In this document: positions 34,847-43,157 of the stretch, piece by piece | How the letters are laid out: each line of letters starts with the position of its first letter | Numbering within the stretch: position 1 is the stretch's first letter | Notes under the pieces: generated by a model | Database searches by the model: none | The model's input: only the letters and a program-made list of their open reading frames with translations | Told to the model about the DNA's origin: nothing | Source of the DNA: Ectothiorhodospiraceae bacterium | GTDB taxonomy: Bacteria; Pseudomonadota; Gammaproteobacteria; HK1 | Direction: 5' to 3' | Assembly (NCBI GenBank): GCA_024234875.1 | Contig: JACKNM010000015.1 | Coordinates: 1 to 64,000, forward strand | Length of the DNA: 64,000 nt | Translations under genes and position numbers: made by a program

Positions 34847-35370
34847 CCGCGGGCAGCGGCCCCGAGGGGACGATCCGGCCACTCGTCATCGAGCGGCCGG
34901 AGCTGCAGTCGATGCCGCGGCGACTCGGCTGGGCGGCGGTGACCGCGCTCGCCTGGATGGTCTGGGTCTACGTGTGGGTGCCGGTCGCGAGCGCGCTGGC
35001 GTGGGCGCTCGAGCTGCACTTCGTGTACCGCCACATGGTGGTGCTCGGTGGGTTCGAGGCCTTCGTCGGGAGTCTGCGCTTCTTCGCCGGCGGGGTCGCG
35101 CTGATCGCGTGCGCGCTGATCGGATGGGCGAAAGTGCAGGAGATGCGCTTCGGTGGTCGCAGCCGCCGAGGCTCGCGCGCACCCGTGGGGGTGGAGCACC
35201 TGGCGCGGCACTACCGCGTCGACGACCGCGAGCTCGCCGTGTGGCGCTCGGCGCAGTGCCTCGCGGTGACCCACGACGAGCACGGGGCCATCGTGGCGGT
35301 CGAGGTGCTCGACGCTCCGGCGCCCGCGCCGGAGCGGGGCGCGGCGGCCCGTCTCGCCGTCGCCGGGTAA
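34843..35370 (+). CDS. pgaD: PgaD-like PNAG synthase accessory protein
   Basis: A 175-residue small membrane protein with two helices (about 30-60 and 80-100) joined by a short periplasmic loop. It starts at the GTG of a GTGA overlap with pgaC. RPLVIERPELQS near the N-terminus and WVWVYVWVPV in helix 1 match the PgaD pattern. In E. coli PgaD stabilises PgaC and is needed for c-di-GMP activation. The soluble tail of about 70 residues is longer than in E. coli PgaD (137 residues in total). It contains HLARHYRVDDRELAVWRSAQ, a conserved-looking segment also seen in many PgaD homologues. Identification rests mainly on position and topology. Confidence 0.85.
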   Translation: MTAGSGPEGTIRPLVIERPELQSMPRRLGWAAVTALAWMVWVYVWVPVASALAWALELHFVYRHMVVLGGFEAFVGSLRFFAGGVALIACALIGWAKVQEMRFGGRSRRGSRAPVGVEHLARHYRVDDRELAVWRSAQCLAVTHDEHGAIVAVEVLDAPAPAPERGAAARLAVAG

Positions 35371-35388
35371 GCGCGCCCTCCCGGGCCC

Positions 35389-35724
35389 TCAGGTCTTGAA
35401 GTAGCCGCGCTTGATCGCGTGGCGCAGCGCCCCGAAGGCGTGCAACGCCTCCTCGTAGGCGGCGCGTCGTCGGTGGAGTTGCTCGACGACGGTGGAGTCG
35501 AGCTCCGCGCTGGCGGCCTCGCCGAGCGTGAGCGCCGCCTGCAGGTAGCGCGCGCGCAGGCGCGACACCACCTTGGCCAACGCGATGATCCGCTCCTCGG
35601 TGATGGTCCCCGCTTCCTCGCGGATGTGGGTTCGGTTGAGGTCGGTGATGCGGCGGTCGAGGTCGGTGAACAGGCGCCGGGTCGCTGCCTCGTCGTCGAA
35701 TCGGTCCAGCTCGTGGATGGTCAT
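35389..35724 (-). CDS. Hypothetical helical protein
   Basis: A 111-residue protein that I do not recognise. It is soluble, charged and predicted to be wholly helical, with heptad-like stretches (LFTDLDRRITDLNRTHI; EERIIALAKVVSRLRARYLQAALTL would span 45-70). No cysteines, membrane segments or signal peptide. It converges on pgaD with an 18-bp gap and follows the aminotransferase gene on the same strand by 105 bp. The ATG at 35724 is preferred over a GTG two codons earlier. The base composition is like that of its neighbours and the reading frame is well preserved, which supports a real gene. Confidence 0.65.
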   Translation of the reverse strand: MTIHELDRFDDEAATRRLFTDLDRRITDLNRTHIREEAGTITEERIIALAKVVSRLRARYLQAALTLGEAASAELDSTVVEQLHRRRAAYEEALHAFGALRHAIKRGYFKT

Positions 35725-35829
35725 GTGCACGCTCGCAGGGTCGGCCCCTGGACAGGGGGCGCTCGTCGCGAGGCTATCGGCTGGGGCTCGCCGCGGCTTG
35801 AGGCGGCGCGCGCGCTCGACCGGTGTCCG

Positions 35830-37011
35830 TCAGCGCGGGAACAGGCGCTCGAGACGGTCGAAGGCCTCGTCGATGGCCTCGTCGGAGACGCAGAACGCCA
35901 TCCGCACGTGGTGCTCGCCCGACGGTCCGAAGGCGCTGCCCGGGGTGAGCGCGACGCCGACCGCGTCGAGCACCCGCAGACAGAACTCGGAGGCGTCGGC
36001 GTGCGGCGCGACGATGCGTGGGAACACGTAGTACGCCCCCTCCGGCGGGTGATAGCTGAAGGCGTGCGCCAGCCGATCGAGTCGCTCGCGGATGTGGACG
36101 CGCCGAGCCGCCAGCACCGCGCGGAAGTGATCGACATGGGCGCGGTCGAGGCCGAGCGCGGCGAGCCCGGCGACCTGGGAGATGCGCGGCGCGCAGATGA
36201 TGGTCGCGTCGTGGGCCTTGAGCACCTCGCGCTTCAGGCTCTCCGGCACCACCATGTAGCCGAGGCGCCAACCACTCATCGCGAACATCTTCGAGAACGT
36301 GAACAGATAGGCGAGGCGGTGCGCGACCGAGGGCTCGGCGCCGAGGTCGAAGTAGCGCTCGGGGTCGTCGTAGACGAGGTAGGAGTACGGATCGTCGATC
36401 ACCACCAACAGATCCGCCGCCTCGGCGATCTCCGCGACCCGCAACAACGCCTCGCGCTCGAACACCTTGCCGGTGGGATTCGAGGGCGTCACCAGCACGA
36501 TCGCCCGCGTGCGGGGGCCGACGAGACCGGGCAGGGCGTCGAGATCGAGGCTCCAGCCGCGCGCCTCGTCGAGCGTCCAGTACACCGGTCGCGCGCCGCA
36601 GAGCCGAACCTGCTGGATGTGGGAGGCGAAGCAGGGGTCGGTCAGGATCACCTCGTCGCCGGGATCCACCACCGCGCGCAGCAGCGCCGACAGCCCCTGC
36701 ATGTTTCCCGCCGTGACCAGGACGTTGCGATCGGGGTCGGGCCCGTCGGCATCGAGGCCGCGACGCTGCCTGGCGATCGCGTGGCGCAGCTCCGGCAGGC
36801 CGTCGGGCAGGGTGTACTTGCCGACGTCGGGGTCCGCGGCCAGGGCCCGGGCCACGGCGTCGCGGATCGGCTCCGGGGTCGGGAACGAGGGCAGGCCCCA
36901 GGTCAGGGACACCGCGCCGGGGATGCGAGCCGCGCGCATCGCCATGCCCTTGATTGCCGACACCGCGAGCTCGGCGACGGTACCGGACGGCCAGCGACCC
37001 GCGTGCGTCAT
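35830..37011 (-). CDS. Class I/II PLP-dependent aminotransferase
   Basis: A 393-residue fold-type I aminotransferase. Landmarks: LTWGLPSFPTPEPIR at the N-terminus, VTPSNPTGKVF, the PLP-contacting DDPYSYLVY, and the Schiff-base lysine in FTFSKMFAMSGWRLGYM. The phosphate-binding arginine is in the latter segment and the carboxylate-binding arginine in VRMAFCVSD. The closest functional classes are aspartate/aromatic-type aminotransferases or MalY-like enzymes; the substrate is not resolved. The ATG at 37011 is preceded by GGAGGG, which decides the start over an upstream ATG. It is divergent from the NAD kinase gene with 138 bp between starts. Confidence 0.88.
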   Translation of the reverse strand: MTHAGRWPSGTVAELAVSAIKGMAMRAARIPGAVSLTWGLPSFPTPEPIRDAVARALAADPDVGKYTLPDGLPELRHAIARQRRGLDADGPDPDRNVLVTAGNMQGLSALLRAVVDPGDEVILTDPCFASHIQQVRLCGARPVYWTLDEARGWSLDLDALPGLVGPRTRAIVLVTPSNPTGKVFEREALLRVAEIAEAADLLVVIDDPYSYLVYDDPERYFDLGAEPSVAHRLAYLFTFSKMFAMSGWRLGYMVVPESLKREVLKAHDATIICAPRISQVAGLAALGLDRAHVDHFRAVLAARRVHIRERLDRLAHAFSYHPPEGAYYVFPRIVAPHADASEFCLRVLDAVGVALTPGSAFGPSGEHHVRMAFCVSDEAIDEAFDRLERLFPR

Positions 37012-37149
37012 CGTGTCCCTCCCACCATCGCGGACCGGCAAATCGCGATGCGCTCACTCTGCCACGGGCCCTCGCGATGCGCGCGACCTCGAGGTGACCG
37101 GTTGACGGCGATCAAACCCGCGCCCGCCGCCCGCGCGCAGCCTGTGCCG

Positions 37150-38313
37150 ATGGCGTGCGCGCAGGACGAGCGGAAGCAGTCGGCGCTGGTCGGCTTCGTG
37201 CTCAACCCGATTGCCGGCATGGGTGGTCGGGTCGGGCTGAAGGGCACCGACGGCGTGGTCGAGGAGGCGCGAGCGCGCGGTGCGCGGCCGGTATCACCGG
37301 AGCGCGCGGCGCGGTGTCTCGCCGCGTTGGCGCAGGCGTTGGCCGCGTCGCCGGCGAAGCCCACGCCGCGGTGGCTCGTCGCCGGGGGGGCGATGGGTGC
37401 CGACGCGCTGCGCGCCCACCGGCTCGGCCCCTTCGAGGTCGTCCACCAGCCGCCGCCCGAGCCGACGCGCGAGGACACGCTGCAGACGGTGCGACGGTTC
37501 GTCGAGCGCAGCGTCGCCCTGGTGCTCTTCTGCGGCGGTGATGGCACCGCGCGCGACGTCTGCTCGATCACCGGTACCGCGGTGCCGATCATCGGCATCC
37601 CCGCCGGCGTGAAGATGTACTCGGGGGTCTTCGGGGTCAGCCCGACGCGCACCGCCGCGCTGGTCGCCGAGTACCTGGCCGGCAGCATCGGCCTCGCCGA
37701 CGCGGAGGTTCTCGACCTCGACGAGGATGCCTACCGGGCGGGGCGGTGGGAGGCGCGGCTGTTTCACGCCGCCCGCACGCCGTTCGAGCCGAGCCTGACC
37801 CAACGCGCGAAGGTGATGAGCGACGCGCGCTCCGACGCCGAGGTCACGGCCGCGATCGCCGCCGACGTCCGCGAGACGGTCCAGGCGGCGCCGGACACCT
37901 TGCTGTTGCTCGGCGCCGGCACCACGGTGCGCGCGGTCGCCGAGGGGTTGGGGGTCGAGCACACGCTGCTCGGGGTGGATGCGGTGCTCGCCGGCCGGGT
38001 GGTCGGGCGCGATCTCGACGCGGACCGCCTCGCCGCGTTGCTCGAACGGCACCCGCGCTGCCTTCTGGTGCTGAGCCCGATCGGCGCCCAGGGTTTCGTG
38101 CTCGGACGCGGCAATGCCCAGCTCGCACCCGAGATCGTCGCCCGCATCGGGCGCGGCGGGCTGGTCGTGGTGGCCACGCCGGCGAAGCTCGCGCGCACCC
38201 GGTGCCTGCGCATCGACACCGGCGACCCGGCGCTCGACGCGGCACTGGTCGGCGACGGGTTCCTGGAGGTCCGCGTCGGCTACCACCGCCGGCGGATGGT
38301 GAGGGTCGAATGA
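37150..38313 (+). CDS. ATP/polyphosphate-dependent NAD kinase family protein (COG3199 type)
   Basis: A 387-residue protein. FVLNPIAGMGGRVGLKGTDG near residues 15-34 and LFCGGDGTARD near 120 are the diagnostic motifs of the COG3199 branch of the NAD kinase/diacylglycerol kinase superfamily, annotated as predicted polyphosphate- or ATP-dependent NAD kinase. GGDG is the catalytic nucleotide motif. It would make NADP from NAD. Polyphosphate as donor would fit the ppk locus in the same window but cannot be shown from sequence. The ATG at 37150 is used; a TTG at 37102 with GAGGTGA just upstream is a plausible alternative adding 16 residues. It ends 13 bp before gcvPA. Confidence 0.85.
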   Translation: MACAQDERKQSALVGFVLNPIAGMGGRVGLKGTDGVVEEARARGARPVSPERAARCLAALAQALAASPAKPTPRWLVAGGAMGADALRAHRLGPFEVVHQPPPEPTREDTLQTVRRFVERSVALVLFCGGDGTARDVCSITGTAVPIIGIPAGVKMYSGVFGVSPTRTAALVAEYLAGSIGLADAEVLDLDEDAYRAGRWEARLFHAARTPFEPSLTQRAKVMSDARSDAEVTAAIAADVRETVQAAPDTLLLLGAGTTVRAVAEGLGVEHTLLGVDAVLAGRVVGRDLDADRLAALLERHPRCLLVLSPIGAQGFVLGRGNAQLAPEIVARIGRGGLVVVATPAKLARTRCLRIDTGDPALDAALVGDGFLEVRVGYHRRRMVRVE

Positions 38314-38326
38314 CGAGGGTCGCGAC

Positions 38327-39721
38327 ATGGACTACCTGCCCCATACCGACGACGACCGCGCCGCGATGCTCGCGGCCATCGGGGTCGATGCGATCGAGGC
38401 CCTGTTCGCCGCGGTGCCTGCGGCGCATCGATGGCCGCAGCTGAATCTGCCGCGGCCATCGAGCGAGCTCGAGGTCGCCGGTACGCTGCGCGCGATGGCG
38501 GCCTCGTCGCAGATGCGGGCGGCGCATTCGCGACCCGCGGTGGAGGGCACGGTGTTTCGCGGCGGCGGGGCGTACCAGCACTACCGCCCGCCGACCGTCG
38601 ACGACGTGCTCCGCCGCGGCGAGCTGCTCACCGCCTACACGCCCTACCAGCCCGAGGCGAGCCAGGGGATGCTGCAGGCGATCTTCGAGTACCAGAGCAT
38701 GGTCTGCGCGCTGACCGCGATGGAGGTCGCCAACGCGAGTCATTACGACGGGTCGACCGCGCTCGCCGAGGGCGTGCTGCTCGCCCTCGACGCCGCGCCC
38801 GGCGAGCGCTCGGAGGTGCTCGTCCTGCCGGGGCTCAATCCCCACTACACCGCGGTGCTGCAGACCTATCTGCGCGGTGGCGCGGGGCGGGTGGTCGCAC
38901 TCGAGGAGGCGCGGGTCGACATCGACACGGTGGCTGCCTCGATGAGCGAGCGGGTGGCCGCGGTGGTGGTGCAGAGCCCCGGCTATCTCGGGACCATCGC
39001 GCCGGTGGAGGCGCTGGCTGCACTCGCCCACCGTCATGGCGCCTTGCTGGTGGTGGTCACCGACCCGATCGCGCTCGGCGTGCTCCGTCCACCGGGCGAG
39101 CAGGGGGCGGACGTGGTGGTCGCGGAGGGCCAGTGCCTCGGGCTGCCGATGAGCTTCGGCGGCCCCTACCTCGGGATCCTCGCCACCCGTCGCGAGCACG
39201 TGCGCCGTCTCGCCGGGCGGCTGGTCGGCGAGACGGTCGACACCGCCGGGCGCCGTGGATACGTGCTCACGCTCGCGACCCGCGAGCAGCACATCCGCCG
39301 GGCTCGGGCGACGAGCAACATCTGCACCAACTCCGCCCTGGGGGCGGTGGCGGCGGCGGTCTACCTCGCCACCATGGGCCCGGCCGGGCTCGGCGAGGTC
39401 GCAATGCTCTGCCACGACAAGGCCCATCACGCCGCCCGCGCGCTCGGCGCGATCGATGGCGTGGTCATCAATCCGCAGGACCCCGACGCGCCGTTCTTCA
39501 AGGAGCTCGTCGCCGCCCTGCCGTGCCCGGTCGGGCGGGTGAACCGGCTGCTGGCCGAGCGTCACGGCATCGTCGGCGGCCTCGACCTCGGCGCCGACGA
39601 CCCGACCCGTGCGGGGTGGATGCTGGTCGCGGTGACCGAGCTCTGCACCCGCGAGGCGATCGACTGCCTGGTCGACACGGTCCGCGAGGTCTGCACCGCT
39701 GAGATGGGGAGCCGGCGATGA
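38327..39721 (+). CDS. gcvPA: Glycine dehydrogenase (decarboxylating) subunit 1
   Basis: A 464-residue subunit corresponding to the N-terminal half of one-chain GcvP. YTPYQPEASQGMLQAIFEYQS near 105-125, ANASHYDGSTALAE and RREHVRRLAGRLVGET are family signatures. This half does not carry the PLP lysine but completes the active site. With gcvPB it decarboxylates glycine and passes the aminomethyl group to lipoylated GcvH. The neighbouring gcvT, gcvH and lpd are not in this window. ATGA overlap with gcvPB. No glycine-riboswitch-like sequence fits in the 13-bp gap after the NAD kinase gene, so it may be co-transcribed with that gene. Confidence 0.95.
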   Translation: MDYLPHTDDDRAAMLAAIGVDAIEALFAAVPAAHRWPQLNLPRPSSELEVAGTLRAMAASSQMRAAHSRPAVEGTVFRGGGAYQHYRPPTVDDVLRRGELLTAYTPYQPEASQGMLQAIFEYQSMVCALTAMEVANASHYDGSTALAEGVLLALDAAPGERSEVLVLPGLNPHYTAVLQTYLRGGAGRVVALEEARVDIDTVAASMSERVAAVVVQSPGYLGTIAPVEALAALAHRHGALLVVVTDPIALGVLRPPGEQGADVVVAEGQCLGLPMSFGGPYLGILATRREHVRRLAGRLVGETVDTAGRRGYVLTLATREQHIRRARATSNICTNSALGAVAAAVYLATMGPAGLGEVAMLCHDKAHHAARALGAIDGVVINPQDPDAPFFKELVAALPCPVGRVNRLLAERHGIVGGLDLGADDPTRAGWMLVAVTELCTREAIDCLVDTVREVCTAEMGSRR

Positions 39722-41226
39722 GCGCGGTGGACGAGCGCGATGGCCGTGCGCACCGCGCCGATTCGCCGACGCTCTACGAGCGCAGCCGCCCCGGTCGCCG
39801 CGCCTGCGCGCTACCGGCGAGCGACGTCCCGGCGACGCCACTCCCCGCGGAGCTCGCCCGCGAGACGTTGCGCCTGCCCGAGCTGGCGCAGCTCGACGTG
39901 GTGCGCCACTACACCGCGCTCGCGCACCGCAACTTCGGCGTCGACTCGGGCTTCTATCCGCTCGGCTCCTGCACCATGAAGTACAACCCGCGTCTCGGCG
40001 AGGAGGTGGCACGCCTCGCGGGCTTCGCCGAGGCGCATCCGCTGGCCGACGCCGAGCACGTGCAGCCGCTGCTCGGGGTGATGCTCGACCTCCAGCGCTG
40101 GCTGGCCGAGCTGGCCGGTCTGAGTGCGGTGTCGCTGCAGCCGGCGGCGGGCGCGCACGGCGAGCTCACCGCGTTGCTGATGATGCGCGCCTACCACGCC
40201 GACCGCGGCGAGGGCGCGCGCAATCGCGTGCTCATCCCGGACTCCGCCCACGGCACGAATCCGGCGTCGACCACGATGGCGGGGATGATCGCGGTCGAGA
40301 TCCCGTCCGACCCGCGCGGCAACGTGGATCTCGGCGCGCTGCGCGCCGCCTGCGACGAGCGCGTCGCCGGGCTCATGATCACCAATCCCAATACCCTCGG
40401 GCTGTTCGAGGAGCAGATCGAGGCGGTGGTCGAGACCGTTCATCGCCACGGCGGCCTGGTCTACGGCGACGGCGCGAACATGAATGCCCTGGCCGGGGTG
40501 GTGCGCCCGGGCGATCTCGGCATCGATCTCATGCACTTCAATCTCCACAAGACCTTTGCCACCCCGCACGGCGGTGGAGGGCCGGGGTCGGGTCCGGTGG
40601 CCGCACGGTCGGACCTCGCCGACTACCTGCCGGGGCCAGTGGTGGCCCGGTCCGGTGAGGTCGGCGCCGGGGTGCTCGCGCTGGTCGAGCCGCGGCGCTC
40701 CATCGGCCGCATGTGTGCCTTCCACGGCAACTTCGGGATGTTGTTGCGGGCGTGGGCCTACCTGCGGGTGCTCGGTGGCGACGGGCTGCGCCGGATGGCG
40801 GAGCACGCGGTGCTCAACGCCAACTACCTGCTGGCACGGCTCCGTGGTCGGTTTCCGGTGCCCTACGATCGGTCGTGCATGCACGAGCTGGTCTGCGAGG
40901 GGCGGATCGAGGGCAGCGACGTGCGCGCGCTCGACATCTGCAAGCGCCTCCTCGACCACGGCATCCATCCGCCGACGAACTACTTCCCGCTGATCGTGCA
41001 CGAGGCGCTGATGATCGAGCCCACCGAGACCGAGAGTCGCGAGACCCTGGATGCCTTCCTCGCCGCGCTGGGCGCCATTTGCGACGAGGCGGTGCGTTCA
41101 CCGGAGCGGCTCCGTGAGGCGCCACATACGACTCCGGTGGGGCGTCTCGACGAGGTGCGGGCGGCGCGTCATCCGGTGCTCGTGGATGCGGCGGTCGGCG
41201 GGGGAGGGGGCACCGGGGCGCGGTAG
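39718..41226 (+). CDS. gcvPB: Glycine dehydrogenase (decarboxylating) subunit 2
   Basis: A 502-residue subunit corresponding to the C-terminal half of GcvP. The PLP lysine is K278 in NLHKTFATPHGGGGPGSGPV. Other signatures are FYPLGSCTMKYNPR near residue 78-91, the SAHGTNPAS loop and HGGLVYGDGANMNA. It forms an alpha2beta2 enzyme with GcvPA. The two-gene form is common in archaea, Gram-positives and some proteobacteria, whereas E. coli has the fused form. Start ATG in an ATGA overlap with gcvPA. The last residues are Gly-rich (AVGGGGGTGAR). Confidence 0.95.
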   Translation: MSAVDERDGRAHRADSPTLYERSRPGRRACALPASDVPATPLPAELARETLRLPELAQLDVVRHYTALAHRNFGVDSGFYPLGSCTMKYNPRLGEEVARLAGFAEAHPLADAEHVQPLLGVMLDLQRWLAELAGLSAVSLQPAAGAHGELTALLMMRAYHADRGEGARNRVLIPDSAHGTNPASTTMAGMIAVEIPSDPRGNVDLGALRAACDERVAGLMITNPNTLGLFEEQIEAVVETVHRHGGLVYGDGANMNALAGVVRPGDLGIDLMHFNLHKTFATPHGGGGPGSGPVAARSDLADYLPGPVVARSGEVGAGVLALVEPRRSIGRMCAFHGNFGMLLRAWAYLRVLGGDGLRRMAEHAVLNANYLLARLRGRFPVPYDRSCMHELVCEGRIEGSDVRALDICKRLLDHGIHPPTNYFPLIVHEALMIEPTETESRETLDAFLAALGAICDEAVRSPERLREAPHTTPVGRLDEVRAARHPVLVDAAVGGGGGTGAR

Positions 41227-41256
41227 CCGGGGGGCGCCCGGGGCGGGCGACGCGGG

Positions 41257-41291
41257 GATCCTGGATTGCGCCTCGCTCCATCCAGGCTACG
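41257..41291. repeat. Short structured intergenic repeat
   Basis: CCTGGAT (41260-41266) and ATCCAGG (41280-41286) flank a 13-base loop TGCGCCTCGCTCC and are followed by CTACG. The same plan (7-bp stem, TGCGC-rich loop, then CTACG) recurs at 48791-48823. It lies after gcvPB in a 170-bp non-coding gap and may serve as its terminator. Confidence 0.5.
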
Positions 41292-41396
41292 GGGGCCACG
41301 GGTGCGGTGACGCGCGTCGCGCGGGCGGCTGGCGGCGATGGAAACCGTGAACCACGCCCTTGCTCGGGCGAGAGCGTTGTGCCACCGTTGCCGGCC

Positions 41397-42209
41397 ATGT
41401 CCGACCACCACAAGCCGCTCGTCGCCATCGTCGCCAGCGTCCTCGAGGTCTCCGAGCGCCGCTATCCGGCCCATGCGACGGGGGCCAAGAACGTCGACGC
41501 GGTGGCGCGGTTCGCCGATGCCATCCCGATGATCCTGCCGGCGCTCGGACCGAGCCTCGAGCTCGCGGACGTGGTCTCGCGCATCGACGGCCTGGTGCTC
41601 ACCGGCGGCCGTGCGAACGTCGAGCCGCACCACTACGGCGGGCCGCCGTTTCCCGACGACGAGCCGATCGACCCGGCGCGCGACGCAACCGCCTTACCGC
41701 TGGTGCGCGCCTGCATCGACGCGGCGGTGCCGATCTTCGGCATCTGTCGCGGCATCCAGGAGATGAACGTCGCGCTCGGCGGCTCGCTGCACTATCGCGT
41801 GCACATGGTCCCCGGCAAGGACGACCACCGCATGCCGCGCCACCCGGACGTCACCATGGAGGAGATCTTCAAGCTCCGCCACCCCGTCGCGCTCACTCCC
41901 GGTGGGCTGTTCGAGCGCCTCGTCGGCGCATCCGAGGTGGTGGTGAACTCGCTCCACGGGCAGGGTATCGATCGGCTCGCCGACGATCTGGCGGTGGAGG
42001 CGATCTCGCCCGACGGTGTCATCGAGGGGGTGCGATTGCGCGACGACCGCACCTTCACCGTCGGTGTGCAGTGGCACGCCGAGTGGCGACCGGACGAGCA
42101 CGCCCTCGGCCGCGCGTTGTTCTCCGAGTTCGGGGCCGCGGCACGCGCCCGGTCGAGGGCTCGGACCCGAGGGGCAGGGCGGCGCGAGGCGACGACGACC
42201 GTCGGCTGA
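41397..42209 (+). CDS. Class I glutamine amidotransferase-like hydrolase (PuuD family)
   Basis: A 270-residue peptidase C26-type hydrolase, the family of gamma-glutamyl-gamma-aminobutyrate hydrolase PuuD. The nucleophile cysteine is in FGICRGIQEMN and the partner His and Glu in GVQWHAEW. The oxyanion strand is LVLTGGRANVEP. These enzymes cleave the gamma-glutamyl bond of glutamylated amines or related amides. The ATG at 41397 gives a normal N-terminus (PLVAIVAS). About 20 C-terminal residues are Arg/Gly-rich and probably disordered. The gamma-glutamyltransferase homologue at 27.5-29.2 kb could act in related chemistry, but nothing in the arrangement ties them together. Confidence 0.87.
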   Translation: MSDHHKPLVAIVASVLEVSERRYPAHATGAKNVDAVARFADAIPMILPALGPSLELADVVSRIDGLVLTGGRANVEPHHYGGPPFPDDEPIDPARDATALPLVRACIDAAVPIFGICRGIQEMNVALGGSLHYRVHMVPGKDDHRMPRHPDVTMEEIFKLRHPVALTPGGLFERLVGASEVVVNSLHGQGIDRLADDLAVEAISPDGVIEGVRLRDDRTFTVGVQWHAEWRPDEHALGRALFSEFGAAARARSRARTRGAGRREATTTVG

Positions 42210-42244
42210 AGCGCCCGGCGCCGGGCCCGGAGCGCGTATCCGAG

Positions 42245-43075
42245 TCAGACCGGCCGCTCGCCGTCCGCGGTGGTGCGGTGCAGGTAGCGCGGCATGCTCT
42301 CGTCGTAGTCGCGCACCGCGTAGTGCATGGTCGCCCGGTTGTCCCACATCACCACGTCGCCCACCGCCCACCGATGCCGGTACACGTTCTCCGGCGCGGT
42401 GGCGCGCGCGTAGATGTGCTGGAGCAGCGGCGCGCTCTCCTCGCGGGTCATGCCCTCGAACTCGGTGGTGAAGTGCGGGTTCACGAACAGTGCCTTGCGC
42501 CCGGTCTCGCCCAGCGTGCGCACCACCGGGTGTGACACCGGGGGCTTCACCTGACTCGGATCGATGCGTAGCGCATCGGTGCCCCCCTCCAGCGCCCGCC
42601 GGTAGGTGGCCTCCCCGCTGTGCATGGCGCGCAGCTCGGCAAGGGTCGCCCGGAGCCCCGGTGAGAGCTGATCGTGGGCCGCGCACATGTTGCAGAACAT
42701 GGTGTCGCCACGCCCGGTCGGAATCTCGATCGCGTGCAGCAGCGACGCGAGTGGTGGCTCCTCCATGTGTGAGATGTCGGAGTGCCAGTAGTCGTTGCGC
42801 GCGCCGCGCTTCCCGGGCCGATTCTCGAGCACCAGCACCTCGGGATGCCCCTCCACCGTGCGGCGCGTGTTGAGGGGGTGAGGGCGGGCCGCCCCGAGCA
42901 GCTCGGTGAGCGCGATCTGGCGCTCGGGGGAGAGATCCTGGCCACGGAACAGCAGCACGTGGTGCTCGAAGAACGCGGCGCGGATACCTTCCGCGGTCGA
43001 CGCGTCGAGGGGCTGCGAGAGGTCGACCCCGGACACCTCGGCGCCGAGCGCGCCACACAGGGGAGTGAGTTGCAT
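42245..43075 (-). CDS. TauD/TfdA-family Fe(II)/2-oxoglutarate dioxygenase
   Basis: A 276-residue, compact TauD/TfdA enzyme. Iron ligands are HSD in NDYWHSDISHMEEPP and the histidine in RATMHYAVRDYD; the co-substrate arginine is in MPRYLHRTT. GAEVSGVDLSQPL near the N-terminus is the family start motif. Its closest relative in the window is the dioxygenase at 58.7-59.5 kb, with which it shares the GAEV-GVDL and HPV-RT-ETGRK segments. The substrate is unknown. The ATG at 43075 sits 6 bp inside a 29-bp perfect inverted repeat, which is likely to control it. It converges on the amidotransferase gene. Confidence 0.9.
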   Translation of the reverse strand: MQLTPLCGALGAEVSGVDLSQPLDASTAEGIRAAFFEHHVLLFRGQDLSPERQIALTELLGAARPHPLNTRRTVEGHPEVLVLENRPGKRGARNDYWHSDISHMEEPPLASLLHAIEIPTGRGDTMFCNMCAAHDQLSPGLRATLAELRAMHSGEATYRRALEGGTDALRIDPSQVKPPVSHPVVRTLGETGRKALFVNPHFTTEFEGMTREESAPLLQHIYARATAPENVYRHRWAVGDVVMWDNRATMHYAVRDYDESMPRYLHRTTADGERPV

Positions 43076-43081
43076 GGTCTG

Positions 43082-43110
43082 ATTCCGTCGGCGGAGGTCG
43101 CCGACGGAAT
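43082..43110 (-). promoter_or_regulatory. 29-bp inverted repeat abutting a dioxygenase start codon
   Basis: ATTCCGTCGGCG (43082-43093) and CGCCGACGGAAT (43099-43110) are perfect complements around a 5-base centre. The repeat ends 6 bp from the start codon of the minus-strand dioxygenase, covering where its ribosome site would be. It could be a repressor operator in DNA or a hairpin in mRNA that hides the ribosome site. Confidence 0.55.
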
Positions 43111-43157
43111 TGAACATCTTTTTCGGCGCGGGTAAAGAGGGCGCGCGACGGTCCGGC

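Noticed and set aside
35419..37101. Long upstream extension of the NAD kinase frame
   Set aside because: It runs antisense to the aminotransferase gene, whose conserved motifs are unmistakable; high GC keeps stop codons rare on the opposite strand.
38314..38326. Glycine riboswitch before the glycine dehydrogenase genes
   Set aside because: Only 13 bp separate gcvPA from the gene upstream, too short for a riboswitch.
42213..42226. Perfect palindrome GCCCGGCGCCGGGC after the amidotransferase gene
   Set aside because: There is no loop for a hairpin, and at this GC content short all-GC palindromes are expected by chance.
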